Shown here: positions 35,371-44,088 of the stretch, one piece after another
Layout: each line of letters opens with the position of its first letter
Numbering within the stretch: the first letter of the stretch is position 1
Assembly (NCBI RefSeq): GCF_900108245.1
Contig: NZ_FNUY01000009.1
Span: forward strand, 1-64,000
DNA length: 64,000 bases
Reading direction: 5' to 3'
Source of the DNA: Allobosea lathyri
GTDB lineage: Bacteria > Pseudomonadota > Alphaproteobacteria > Rhizobiales > Beijerinckiaceae
Made by a program: the position numbers and the translations under genes
Notes under the pieces: generated by a model
What the model was told of the DNA's origin: nothing
Database searches by the model: none
Seen by the model: only the letters and a program-made list of their open reading frames with translations

Positions 35371-37124
35371 AAACCGCAGAAACCGGCGCCGAAAAGATCG
35401 ATCCGATCACCCTGGAGGTGATCCGGAACGCGCTCGCCTCCACCGCTGACGAAATGGCGCTGATCGTGATGCGCAGCGCCTATTCGCCGGTGGTGCGCGA
35501 CATCATGGATTACTCGACCGCGCTCTGCGATGCGCAAGGCCGCGTGATCGCGCAGGGTCTGACATTGCCGATCCAGCTCTGCTCCTTCCCGCGCATCATG
35601 GGTTTCGTGCGGGAGCGCTATGGCAGCACGCTGAAGCAAGGCGATGTGCTGATCGCCAACGATCCCTATGGCTCGGGTGGCCAGCATCTGCCCGACGTCT
35701 ACATCCTCAAGCCGATCTTCGTAGACGACAGGCTCGCGGGCTTTGCCGCCACCGTTGCCCATCACACCGATCTCGGCGGCATCGTGCCCGGCAGCGTCGC
35801 GATCTATGCCACCGAGATTCAGCAGGAAGGCCTGCGCCTGCCACTGCTGAAGCTCTACGAGGCCGGCGAGCCGGCCGAGTCGGTGTTTCGCATCATCGAG
35901 GCGAATACGCGGGCGCCCGTCGAGGTTCTGGGCGATATCCGTGCGCAGATCGCGGCCTGCAACGTCGCCGAGGAAGGCCTGCGCTCGCTGATGGCCCGCT
36001 ATGGGCCGGCGATGCTGGACCGCTACATCGACGCATTGCACGACCATGCCGAGGCGATGATGCGCGACGTGATCCGCGCGCTTCCCAACGGGATCTATCG
36101 CGCGACCGACTATATCGACGGCGTCGGCGAGAACCCGGTGCCGCTGCCGATCGTCGCGACGGTGACCATCGCCGACGACACGATCGACATCGATTTCACC
36201 GGCACGGCCGATCAAGTGGCGGCCTCGATCAACTGCCCGATCTCGCTCCCGGAATCGGCGGCGTTTTGCGCAATTCGCTGCCTGTCGCAGCAGGACATTC
36301 CCAATTGCGAGGGCTACCTGCGCCCGATCACGGTGCGCGCGCCGGAAGGCTGCCTGGTCAATCCGCGCTATCCCGCGGCCTGCGGAGCGCGCGGCGTCGT
36401 CGGCTACCGGGTGTTCGACGCGATCATGCAGGCGCTGGCCCAGGTCGTGCCCGAACGCGCCATCGGCGGCTCGGAGGGCGGGCCTTATCTGCTCGCGGGC
36501 GGCGGCGTGCATGAGGGCAAGCCCTTCGTGCTGAACGAGATGGTGGTCGGCACCTGGGGCGCACGCTCCGGCAAGGACGGCATCGAGGGCATCTCCAATC
36601 CGGCGGCCAATCTCTCCAATCAGCCCATCGAGATGGTCGAGACCGATATGCCCGTCGAGGTGCTGCGCTATGGGCTCGTGCCGGATTCAGGCGGCGCGGG
36701 TGAGTTTCGCGGCGGACTCGCCTTCGTCCGGGAGTTCCGTTTCCTCTCCGATGCGCGCTTTACCTTGCGGGGCGACCGGCGCGATCATCCGCCCTTCGGG
36801 ATCGAAGGCGGCGGCACCGGCGCGCCCTCGGCACATCTCTTCATCCAGCGCGACGGCACGCAGCGCCATCTACCGACCATGCCGATGGAGAGCTTCAATG
36901 CTAGGCGCGGCGACATCTTCCGGCTCACCGGGGCCGGTGGCGGCGGCTATGGAGATGCCTTGAAACGTGAGCCCTGGCGCGTCGCCGACGACCTCCATGA
37001 AGGAAAGGTCACTCTGGCGGGGGCGGAGCGCGACTATGGCGTGATCTTCGCAGCCGACGGCGCAACCGTCGACCTACCTGCGACCCAACAGGCGCGGGCT
37101 GCGCGGATGGGAGAACGGACGTGA
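35367..37124 (+). CDS. hyuB: Hydantoinase/oxoprolinase B subunit (HyuB-like)
   Basis: 585 residues, the catalytic partner of HyuA. Motifs: IDPITLEVIRNALASTADEMALIVMRSAYSPVVRDIMDYSTALCDAQG, LIANDPYGSGGQHLPDVYILKPIF, AATVAHHTDLGGIVPGS with the metal-binding His pair, the PSxxCSINCP-like loop QVAASINCPISLPES, and the C-terminal GAGGGGYGDALKREPWRVADDLHEGKVT. Start overlaps HyuA and the 3' end overlaps the PLP enzyme gene by 4 nt, implying tightly coupled synthesis. Confidence 0.93.
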   Translation: MKTAETGAEKIDPITLEVIRNALASTADEMALIVMRSAYSPVVRDIMDYSTALCDAQGRVIAQGLTLPIQLCSFPRIMGFVRERYGSTLKQGDVLIANDPYGSGGQHLPDVYILKPIFVDDRLAGFAATVAHHTDLGGIVPGSVAIYATEIQQEGLRLPLLKLYEAGEPAESVFRIIEANTRAPVEVLGDIRAQIAACNVAEEGLRSLMARYGPAMLDRYIDALHDHAEAMMRDVIRALPNGIYRATDYIDGVGENPVPLPIVATVTIADDTIDIDFTGTADQVAASINCPISLPESAAFCAIRCLSQQDIPNCEGYLRPITVRAPEGCLVNPRYPAACGARGVVGYRVFDAIMQALAQVVPERAIGGSEGGPYLLAGGGVHEGKPFVLNEMVVGTWGARSGKDGIEGISNPAANLSNQPIEMVETDMPVEVLRYGLVPDSGGAGEFRGGLAFVREFRFLSDARFTLRGDRRDHPPFGIEGGGTGAPSAHLFIQRDGTQRHLPTMPMESFNARRGDIFRLTGAGGGGYGDALKREPWRVADDLHEGKVTLAGAERDYGVIFAADGATVDLPATQQARAARMGERT

Positions 37125-38278
37125 CGCTGCAGCCTTTCGGAGCCGCCGCGCTCAACCTGCCGATGGTCGGCGAGGCCGGCAGCCGCGCCCGGCTCGAGAC
37201 GCCGGCCGCAGTGCTGGACCTTGAGATTTTCGAGCGCAACATCGCGACGCTGGCGCAGACCTGCAAGCGCGCCGGCATCGGCTTCCGGCCGCACGCAAAA
37301 TCTCATAAATGCGCCGAGATCGCGCGGCGGCAGATGGCGGCGGGAGCCTCGGGAATCTGCTGCGCCAAGCCCGGCGAATTGCTGGCGCTGTTCGAGGGCG
37401 GCGCCAACGACCTGATGCTGAGCGCGCCGATCGCCAGCCCGGCCAAGATCGATGCGCTGGCACGGGCGGCGGCCAAGGGCGCGCGCATCGGCGTGGTGGT
37501 CGACCGGCTCGATCTCGTCGCGGCCTATGCAGCAGCGGCCGCACGGCACGCGACCCGTTTCGACGTGTTCGTGGATCTCGATACCGGCCTGAAGCGCAGC
37601 GGCGTCGCCAATGCACAGGAGGCGGTGGCGCTCGCCAGGGCGGTGACGTGCGAGGCGAACCTGCGCTATGTGGGCGTGCAGGCCTATCAGGGCAAGGTCC
37701 AGCATATCGACGATTTCGCCGCGCGCCGCGCCGCAAATGCCGAGGCCAGCCGCACCCTGCGCGATATGCTGACCGTTCTGGAGCAGGCCGGTCTCAAACC
37801 CGGCATCGTCTCGGGCGGCGGCACCGGTAGTCACCTGCTAGATTGCGAGGAAAAGGTTCTCACCGAAGTCCAGCCCGGCTCCTATGTGTTCATGGACGAG
37901 GCCTATAATTCCGTCGACGTCTATGGCCGGGGCGGGCCGGAGTTCGGACCCGCACTGCGGGTCGCGGTGACTGTGGTCGGGCACAGCTCGGCGGGCTTTG
38001 CCATCACCGACGGCGGCAGCAAGAGCTTTGCCCTCGACGGACCGGCGCCGCGCGTCTTCCTCGGCACCGAACTGGTCGGGCGGATCGAGTGGTGCGGCGA
38101 CGAGTTCGGGCGCGTCCTCCCCGAGGCCGGGCGTTCTACCCTTGCGATCGGGACAGTGGTGGAATGCACGGTCCCACATTGCGACCCGACAACCAATCTG
38201 CACGATTTCCTGCATGTGGTCTCCGGCGACAGCCTGGTCGCACTCTGGCGTGTCGAGGCGCGCGGCCGGGCCGATTGA
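37121..38278 (+). CDS. DSD1-family PLP enzyme (D-threonine aldolase / D-hydroxyamino acid aldolase-like)
   Basis: 385-residue fold-type III PLP protein. LETPAAVLDLEIFERNIATLA opens the barrel, FRPHAKSHK carries the PLP lysine, DVFVDLDTGLKRSGV and VSGGGTGSHLL bind the cofactor phosphate, and the C-terminal VPHCDPTTNLHDFLHVV has the His/Cys-Asp metal site of D-threonine aldolases and D-serine dehydratases. Such enzymes cleave or dehydrate beta-hydroxy-D-amino acids. After ring opening by HyuAB, a D-configured beta-hydroxy amino acid would be a reasonable substrate. Overlaps hyuB by 4 nt. Confidence 0.9.
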   Translation: MTLQPFGAAALNLPMVGEAGSRARLETPAAVLDLEIFERNIATLAQTCKRAGIGFRPHAKSHKCAEIARRQMAAGASGICCAKPGELLALFEGGANDLMLSAPIASPAKIDALARAAAKGARIGVVVDRLDLVAAYAAAAARHATRFDVFVDLDTGLKRSGVANAQEAVALARAVTCEANLRYVGVQAYQGKVQHIDDFAARRAANAEASRTLRDMLTVLEQAGLKPGIVSGGGTGSHLLDCEEKVLTEVQPGSYVFMDEAYNSVDVYGRGGPEFGPALRVAVTVVGHSSAGFAITDGGSKSFALDGPAPRVFLGTELVGRIEWCGDEFGRVLPEAGRSTLAIGTVVECTVPHCDPTTNLHDFLHVVSGDSLVALWRVEARGRAD

Positions 38279-38316
38279 CGCCGCAGACGAACTGATCGCA
38301 ACAGGATGGAGCCATC

Positions 38317-39024
38317 ATGGCAGAGCCAGCGCTTCTCACCATCCGACGCGACTGGCGCAGGCCGGACGAGGTGGCGATCGCGACGCTGAGGGGGGTATCG
38401 ACCGGGCTCGTGGCTGATGCGCTGGGCCGCTCCGGTGCACTCGATCATCGCATCCGGCCGGTCTGGGACGGACCAGCCTTCGTCGGCGCGGCGCTGCCGG
38501 TCGCGACCGCCCCCAAGGACAATCTCGCGCTCTATGCCGCGCTTAAATTCGCGCGGCCCGGCGATGTCATGATGATCGCGACGGATGCCTATGAGGGCGC
38601 GGCCGTGATCGGCGACCTGCTGATCGGCCTGATGCGCAATGCCGGCATCCTGGCTGTCGTCACGGACGGCCTCGTGCGCGATGTGGTAGGGATTGTCGAG
38701 ACCGGGCTCCCGGTGCATGCCCGCGGCGTTTCGCCGAATTCGCCGTTCAAGCACGGACCTGGCAGCATCGGCCTGGGCATCGCGCTTGGCGGCGTCCTCG
38801 TGCAGCCGGGGGATGTGGTGACGGGCGACAGCGACGGTATCGTGATCGTGCCCTCCGGCAGGGTCTCCGATGTGATCGGGCGCCTTGCTGCGCTCAAGGC
38901 CAAGGAGGCCGAACTCGATGCGCTGGTGAAGAGCGGCGCGACGATGCCCGCCTGGGTCGATACGATCCTTAATGGCGGGAATGTGGCATATGTCGAAGAT
39001 GCGATGGCCTCCCGCGCGGGCTGA
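38317..39024 (+). CDS. RraA-family protein (HMG/CHA-type aldolase-like)
   Basis: 235 residues of the RraA/HMG-aldolase fold: VSTGLVADALGRSGALDHRIRPVW, LARYG-like LALYAALKFARPGDVMMIATDAYEGAAVIGDLL, VTDGLVRDVVGI with the Arg-Asp pair needed for aldolase activity, and GVLVQPGDVVTGDSDGIVIVP. Divalent-metal aldolases of this family split 4-hydroxy-4-methyl-2-oxoglutarate and related keto acids or decarboxylate oxaloacetate. Last gene of the LysR-controlled operon. Presumably it handles a keto acid formed upstream in the pathway. Confidence 0.88.
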   Translation: MAEPALLTIRRDWRRPDEVAIATLRGVSTGLVADALGRSGALDHRIRPVWDGPAFVGAALPVATAPKDNLALYAALKFARPGDVMMIATDAYEGAAVIGDLLIGLMRNAGILAVVTDGLVRDVVGIVETGLPVHARGVSPNSPFKHGPGSIGLGIALGGVLVQPGDVVTGDSDGIVIVPSGRVSDVIGRLAALKAKEAELDALVKSGATMPAWVDTILNGGNVAYVEDAMASRAG

Positions 39025-39577
39025 AGGGCTAGGTCGTGATCCGTTGCCGGCGTTCACAGTTCTTGGCGCGGCGACTTCACTCGGCCCTCGAACACTGCCT
39101 TTGAGCGTGTGAGCGCCGCGCGGCCGGGGTTTCCACGATGGGTGGAACTCGTTGGGCTGGCAGAGTGTGCTCCGAAAATCTCAACGGCGTTGACGATTGG
39201 CGTTCTCCCCGAAGGCGCCATAATAGCTGCGACGGGAGATTATGACGTGACGCCCGGCGTGGAATTACGCAACGGCTTGCAAGGCCGAGATGGCGTCTGC
39301 CCCGACCAAGGGTGATAGGACGCTAGCGGGGTTGGCTCAGCAGCTTGACGTCCACGCCAACCGGTCACTTTTGCAGGTCCGCTTCGCGGCGACGATTCAA
39401 CGGCGGCTTTTGGCGCGAACGAGCCGGCGAGAACTGGGCTTTGACACCGAGGGCTCCGTCTTGCTTGATATCCCAACTGCCATGATCTGACGCCGCCATA
39501 GTGGAGCGTCGATTGCCGATGAAGGGTCGCGGGTTACGGCGCGTTGACCGGTGCATCTGCCGCAAGGGCGAGACATC
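39025..39577. other. 553-nt region with transposase debris and no intact gene
   Basis: Between the RraA-like gene and the DUF1684 gene there is no frame with a credible start and domain. The centre (39251-39370) holds a recognisable fragment of an IS3-type OrfA, annotated separately. The rest shows no clear promoter or repeat. Confidence 0.6.
39251..39370 (+). pseudogene. Remnant of IS3-family transposase OrfA
   Basis: After a stop at 39248, the frame reads WNYATACKAEMASAPTKGDR, then TLAGLAQQLDVHANRSL. This aligns by eye with the HTH segment of IS3-type OrfA proteins ([30 protein letters not shown]). The expected Lys/Trp residues after the HTH and the rest of OrfA, plus all of OrfB, are missing. 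It is a short decayed insertion-sequence scar. Confidence 0.6.
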
Positions 39578-40243
39578 ATGACGGATCAGATCCTCAAGGA
39601 GGCGGGGCAAGCGTCGGCTGAAGCGGCGTTTGGGCGCTATGTCAGCCTGCATGACTGGCGCCGCCAGATAGCCGATCTCTATGCCGCGGTTCGGGCCATG
39701 CCCGAGGAGAAGGGCTGGATGCATTGGCGCGGGGTGCGTGACCGGCTGTTCCGCGAGCATTTGCAGTCACCTCTGTCGCCGGCGCGCAGGGCCCAATTTC
39801 GCGGAATTGACTGCTTTGCCTATGATCCGGCGCTGCGCTTCAAGGTCGAACTCGGCCCAGCACTCGGCTGTGAGATGATCAGGCTGGAAGCTGGCAAGGA
39901 CGGAACGGTGACGCTCGTGCCGTTCGCCATGACGATCGGGCTGGAGGCCGCGCTCGGCAAGGAGCTGACGCTCTACTGGATCGAAGGCTATGGCGGCGGC
40001 GTCTTCCTGCCTTTCGGCGACGCAACCAACGGCCAGGAGAGTTTCGCCGGGGGACGCTATCTTCTCGACACGATCAAGAGCGCCGATCTCGGTAGCGCGG
40101 GCGACGGGCGGCTGATCCTCGACTTCAATTTCGCCTATTATCCCTCCTGCGCCTATTCGGAAGCCTGGGTCTGCCCGCTCTCGCCGATCGAGAATCGTCT
40201 GCCGGTGGCAATCCGGGGCGGGGAAAGAAACGCACCGCCCTGA
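39578..40243 (+). CDS. DUF1684 domain-containing protein
   Basis: 221 residues. The C-terminal half matches DUF1684: a fold of short beta strands, then GGRYLLDTIKSADLG and ILDFNFAYYPSCAYSEAWVCPLSPIENRLPV, the strongly conserved family block. The N-terminal part (WRRQIADLYAAVRAMPEEKGWMHWRGVRDRLFREHLQSPL) is the usual helical lead. The function is unknown to the family. ATG 39578 is chosen over the GTG 27 nt upstream. No signal peptide is visible. Confidence 0.88.
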   Translation: MTDQILKEAGQASAEAAFGRYVSLHDWRRQIADLYAAVRAMPEEKGWMHWRGVRDRLFREHLQSPLSPARRAQFRGIDCFAYDPALRFKVELGPALGCEMIRLEAGKDGTVTLVPFAMTIGLEAALGKELTLYWIEGYGGGVFLPFGDATNGQESFAGGRYLLDTIKSADLGSAGDGRLILDFNFAYYPSCAYSEAWVCPLSPIENRLPVAIRGGERNAPP

Positions 40244-40374
40244 GCCTTGTCGCAAAGATCGTCCTTCCATCGGGCGTAACGATGGAAACATCACCATTCT
40301 TTGTCTCGACCGCTCCTTGCATCAGCCGCCTCGCTTGATAGCCTGCCCCCTTCAGACGCCAAGGAACCAAAGCC

Positions 40375-41259
40375 ATGCGCCTTCTCAAAACGGTCATTGC
40401 GGCTGCTGCAGTGCTGGCGACCGGCCTTTCCGCCGCCTCGGCCCAGACCATCAAGATCGGCTCGAAGAACTTCACCGAACAGTTCGTCGTCGCGGAACTG
40501 TATGGCGCGGCGCTGGAAGCCGCCGGCTTCAAGGTCGAGCGCAAGATCAATCTCGGCGGCACGCTGGTCGCACATGAGGCGCTGAAGAGCGGCGCGATCG
40601 ATCTCTATCCGGAATATACCGGCACCGGCCTCAACGCCGTGATGAAGGCGCAGGGTGTCACCGAGACCGACCCCGAGAAGGTTCGCGGCATGGTCAAGGC
40701 CTTCTACGAGAAGGAGTTCAACCTGACCTGGTTGAAGCCGTCGGGGATCAATAACGGCTATGCGATCGTGGTACGGCCCGAGACCGCCAAGGAGTTCAAC
40801 CTCAAGACCCTGAGCGATCTCGGCAAGGTTTCGTCCAAGCTCAGGCTCGGTGCCGGGACGGAGTTCGTCGACCGGCGCGACGGCATCGCAGGATTGAAGG
40901 AAGTTTATGGCGCGCAGTTCGCCGAGTTCAAGCAGTTCGCCGCATTGCGGCTGCGCTACGAGGCGCTGAACCAGAAGCAGATCGAGGTCGCCAACGGCTT
41001 CTCGACCGACTGGCAGATCGCAGCCGAGAAATTCGTGGCACTCGACGACGACAAGTCACTGTTCCCGCCCTATTTCCTGGCTCCCGTCGTGCGACCGGAG
41101 ATCGCAGCCAATGAGAAGATCGTCGCCGTGCTGGAAAAAGTCGGCGCCGCGCTCGACAACCCGACGATGCAGGAGCTCAATCGGCAAGTCGAGGTCGACA
41201 AGAAGGAGCCCCGCACGGTTGCTGCCGCCTTTCTGAAGGCCAAGGGACTGGTGAACTGA
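40375..41259 (+). CDS. Osmoprotectant (glycine betaine/choline)-type ABC importer binding protein
   Basis: 294 residues. The Sec signal ends near LSAASAQ (about residue 23). The mature part opens with IKIGSKNFTEQFVVAELYGAALEAAGFKVERKINLGGT, then ALKSGAIDLYPEYTGTGLNAVM, the OpuAC/OsmX/YehZ signature for quaternary-amine binding proteins. The exact ligand is uncertain because aromatic-cage residues cannot be placed by eye. First gene of a five-gene operon with an MIO-less ammonia-lyase homologue, two permeases and an ATPase. Confidence 0.93.
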   Translation: MRLLKTVIAAAAVLATGLSAASAQTIKIGSKNFTEQFVVAELYGAALEAAGFKVERKINLGGTLVAHEALKSGAIDLYPEYTGTGLNAVMKAQGVTETDPEKVRGMVKAFYEKEFNLTWLKPSGINNGYAIVVRPETAKEFNLKTLSDLGKVSSKLRLGAGTEFVDRRDGIAGLKEVYGAQFAEFKQFAALRLRYEALNQKQIEVANGFSTDWQIAAEKFVALDDDKSLFPPYFLAPVVRPEIAANEKIVAVLEKVGAALDNPTMQELNRQVEVDKKEPRTVAAAFLKAKGLVN

Positions 41260-41276
41260 GCATCGTTTCGACGCCA

Positions 41277-42827
41277 GTGCATGATACGGCTGCGAGACCG
41301 GCCGCGCCGATCATTATCGGCGAGGTCGCGATCGGGATCGAGGCGGTCATTGCGGTTGCGCGGGACTTTGCTCCTGTCGCCTTGCACGAATCCCTTGGCC
41401 CGCGGCTGCTGGCTGCACGCGCCGTCGTGCTGCGTGCGCTCGAACGCGGGGAGAGCGTCTACGGCCTGACCACCGGGCTGGGGGCCGCCGTCGATACGCG
41501 TCTTTCGACCGAGGCCATTCCGGCTTTCCAGGCGCGGGCCATCCGGGCGCGAGCGGTCGGCGTCGGCGAGCTGATGACGACCGAAGAGGTTCGCGCGCTG
41601 CTGTTCGCGCGTCTTGTCAGTATCTGCCATGGCGCATCGGGGCTGTCGCCGGTGCTGGCAGCGACGATTGCCGCCATGATCAACGCTGGTGTCCACCCTG
41701 TCGTGCGCAGGATCGGCTCGCTCGGCGAGGCCGATCTCAGCCCGCTGGCGCAGGCCTTCCTGCCGTTGGTTGGCGCGGGCGAAGCCGAATTCGGGGGCAC
41801 TGTCCGGCCTGGCGGCGAAGCGATGACGGCAGCCGGCATCGCCCTGCCGGAACTGGGCCCCAAGGACGGGCTCGCGCTGCTCAACGCCAACTCGCAAAGC
41901 GTCGGGTTGGCGGCGCTGGCCGTCGATGCGTTGAGCACGGCCTTGCAGGTCAGCGTCGTCGCGGGTGCTCTTTCGTTGGAGGGTTTCCGCGCCAATCTCT
42001 CGCCGCTGGACGCCGATCTCGCCGCGATGCGGGGCATGCCAGGCCATAGTGCGGGCGCCGATCGGCTCCGCGCGCTGCTTGCCGGCAGTGACCTGTTTGA
42101 GCCCGGCACGGCGCGGAAGGTTCAGGACCCGCTCTCCTTCCGGTGTCTCGCTCCCGTTGCAGGCCATGCATCGCTTGCCGTCGCAGCGGCAAGGGCGATC
42201 GTCGAGGCCGAGCTTGCCAGCGTCTGCGACAGTCCGGCCGTGCTGGTCTCGCGTGACGCCATGCTCTCCAGCGTCAATTTCGACACGACGGAACTCGCCC
42301 TGACGCTGGAGGCGGCAGGCCTCGCGCTGGCCCATCTCGCGACAACATCGGCTGCGCGCGTCATGAAGCTGATGTCGCCATCGATGAGCGACCTGCCGCG
42401 CTTCCTGACGCGGCATGGCGGCTCGCATTCGGGTTTCGCGACCTCGCAGAAAACCGTCGCGGCGCTGGAGGCCGAGATTCGCCATCTCGCCCTGCCGCTC
42501 GGGGGGATGACGCTACCCGTCGCCGACGGCGTCGAGGATTATGCGCCGATGACGCCGCGCATCGTCGAGAAGACGCATGCGATCGCGAGGCGCCTGACGC
42601 GGCTGGCTGCGATCGAACTCGTCGTCGCGGCGGAGGCGGTCGATCTGCGCGGCGACATCACGCTCGGGCGCGGAACCGCGGCCGCGCACGTCTTCGTCCG
42701 CCGACACGTCGCCCGCCTCGATGACGACCGCCCGATGGGGCGCGAATATGAGGCTTTGGCTCTGACCATCGAAGCCGGTGGACTGGCCTGGGCGGATATG
42801 GCGACCGGCAAAGACTCCGCGCCATGA
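41277..42827 (+). CDS. Aromatic amino acid ammonia-lyase (HAL/PAL) homologue lacking the MIO triad
   Basis: 516 residues over the whole HAL/PAL fold: VYGLTTGLGA with Tyr62, SICHGASGLSP, LLNANSQSVGLAALA, GHSAGADRLRALL, RCLAPVAGH, and C-terminal HAIARRLTRLAAIELVVAAEAVDLRG. In the normal motif GSVGASGDLAPLA, Ala-Ser-Gly cyclises to the electrophile MIO. Here 147-158 read GSLGEADLSPLA: the triad is replaced by Glu-Ala and one residue is lost, so MIO cannot form. The later QxDH-type segment is also changed (SQKTVAAL). It may have a different reaction or a regulatory or binding role. GTG 41277 is the only plausible start. Overlaps the next permease by 4 nt. Confidence 0.9.
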   Translation: MHDTAARPAAPIIIGEVAIGIEAVIAVARDFAPVALHESLGPRLLAARAVVLRALERGESVYGLTTGLGAAVDTRLSTEAIPAFQARAIRARAVGVGELMTTEEVRALLFARLVSICHGASGLSPVLAATIAAMINAGVHPVVRRIGSLGEADLSPLAQAFLPLVGAGEAEFGGTVRPGGEAMTAAGIALPELGPKDGLALLNANSQSVGLAALAVDALSTALQVSVVAGALSLEGFRANLSPLDADLAAMRGMPGHSAGADRLRALLAGSDLFEPGTARKVQDPLSFRCLAPVAGHASLAVAAARAIVEAELASVCDSPAVLVSRDAMLSSVNFDTTELALTLEAAGLALAHLATTSAARVMKLMSPSMSDLPRFLTRHGGSHSGFATSQKTVAALEAEIRHLALPLGGMTLPVADGVEDYAPMTPRIVEKTHAIARRLTRLAAIELVVAAEAVDLRGDITLGRGTAAAHVFVRRHVARLDDDRPMGREYEALALTIEAGGLAWADMATGKDSAP

Positions 42828-43453
42828 GCTGGACGATCGAGAACTATGACCGTCTGCTGATCGCACTGTGGGAGCATATCCAGCTCGTCGGCGTCGGCCT
42901 CGCCATCGCGCTCGCCATCGGCCTGCCGCTCGGCGTGCTTTCGGCGCGGCGGCCGGGTTTCGCCCTCGTTGTCCTGCTGGTTTCGGGCGCGCTCTATACC
43001 GTGCCGGCGCTGGCGATCTTCGCGCTGCTGATCCCCTATTTGGGACTGGGCTTCTGGCCGGCGATCGTCGCGCTCGTCGCCTATGCACTGCTGATCATCA
43101 TCCGCAACGTCGCCACCGGACTCCGGGAGATCTCGCCAGATATCCTCGATGCCGCCGACGGCATGGGCTATGGCCGCTGGCGCAGGCTGTTTGCCATCGA
43201 GCTGCCGCTGGCCCTTCCCGTCATCATCGCCGGCATCCGGATCACCGTGGTCACGCAGGTCTCTGTCGCGACCGTAGCCGCCTTCATCAATGCGGGCGGG
43301 CTCGGCGACATCATCTTCCAAGGCATCACCCAGGATTTCGGCGAGAAGGTCGTGGCTGGCGCGGTGGTGACCTCGGCTTTGGCGATCCTTTGCGACGAGA
43401 GTTTGCGCCGGGTCGAGCTGCGCCTGCGCGCCAATCAGGCGGAGACTGCCTGA
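42824..43453 (+). CDS. Osmoprotectant-type ABC importer permease 1
   Basis: 209-residue permease of the OpuAB/YehW class: LPLGVLSARRPGFALVVLLVSGALYTVPALAIFALLIPYLGLG, the EAA-like loop ILDAADGMGYGRWRRLFAIELPLALPVIIAGIRI and TVAAFINAGGLGDIIFQGI are diagnostic. About five membrane spans. Overlaps the lyase-like gene upstream and the second permease downstream (TGATG). Confidence 0.94.
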   Translation: MSWTIENYDRLLIALWEHIQLVGVGLAIALAIGLPLGVLSARRPGFALVVLLVSGALYTVPALAIFALLIPYLGLGFWPAIVALVAYALLIIIRNVATGLREISPDILDAADGMGYGRWRRLFAIELPLALPVIIAGIRITVVTQVSVATVAAFINAGGLGDIIFQGITQDFGEKVVAGAVVTSALAILCDESLRRVELRLRANQAETA

Positions 43454-44088
43454 TGGCAGGATGGATCGCCGCCAACCCCTCGATCTTCATCGTCGCGCTG
43501 CAGAACCATCTCTGGCTGACCGGCGTGGCTTTGGCCGCCGTGCTGCTGATCGCGCTGCCGCTCGGGCTGGCCCTGACGCGCCATCGCCGCTTCGCCAATG
43601 CCGCGATCGCAATCGTCAATATTCTGCGGACCGTGCCGTCGTTGGCGCTGCTCGTGATCATGCTGCCGCTGCTGGGGACGGGCTTCCTGCCTTCCGTCGT
43701 GGCGCTGACGCTCTACGGACTGCCAGCTTTGCTGCTGAACACCTATACGGGGCTGACCGAGGTCGATGCCGACATCGTCGAGGCGGCGCGCGGCCAGGGC
43801 TTGTCCGACAGGCAGGTGATGACACGCATCGAGATCCCGCTGGCGCTGCCGGTGATCTTCGCGGGCATCCGCACGGCCGCGGTCCAGATCGTCTCGGCGG
43901 CAACGCTGGCGGCCTTCATAGGCGGTGGGGGCCTCGGCGAGCTGATCACCGCCGGCATGGCCAATTTCAACTTCCCGCAGCTGATCGCCGGCGCCGTCGC
44001 GGTCGCCCTTCTGGCATTGGGTGTCGAGATCGTCTTTGCGGGAATCGAGCGGCTGATGACACGCCAGCTGCGGATGGGAACCTCATGA
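43453..44088 (+). CDS. Osmoprotectant-type ABC importer permease 2
   Basis: 211 residues, similar in layout to the preceding permease: LPLGLALTRHRRFANAAIAIVNILRTVPSLALLVIMLPLLG, loop IVEAARGQGLSDRQVMTRIEIPLALPVIFAGIRTA, and AAFIGGGGLGELITAGM. ATG 43453 shares its first base with the stop of permease 1. Having two different permeases is normal in the YehWXYZ/OsmVWXY class. Confidence 0.94.
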   Translation: MAGWIAANPSIFIVALQNHLWLTGVALAAVLLIALPLGLALTRHRRFANAAIAIVNILRTVPSLALLVIMLPLLGTGFLPSVVALTLYGLPALLLNTYTGLTEVDADIVEAARGQGLSDRQVMTRIEIPLALPVIFAGIRTAAVQIVSAATLAAFIGGGGLGELITAGMANFNFPQLIAGAVAVALLALGVEIVFAGIERLMTRQLRMGTS

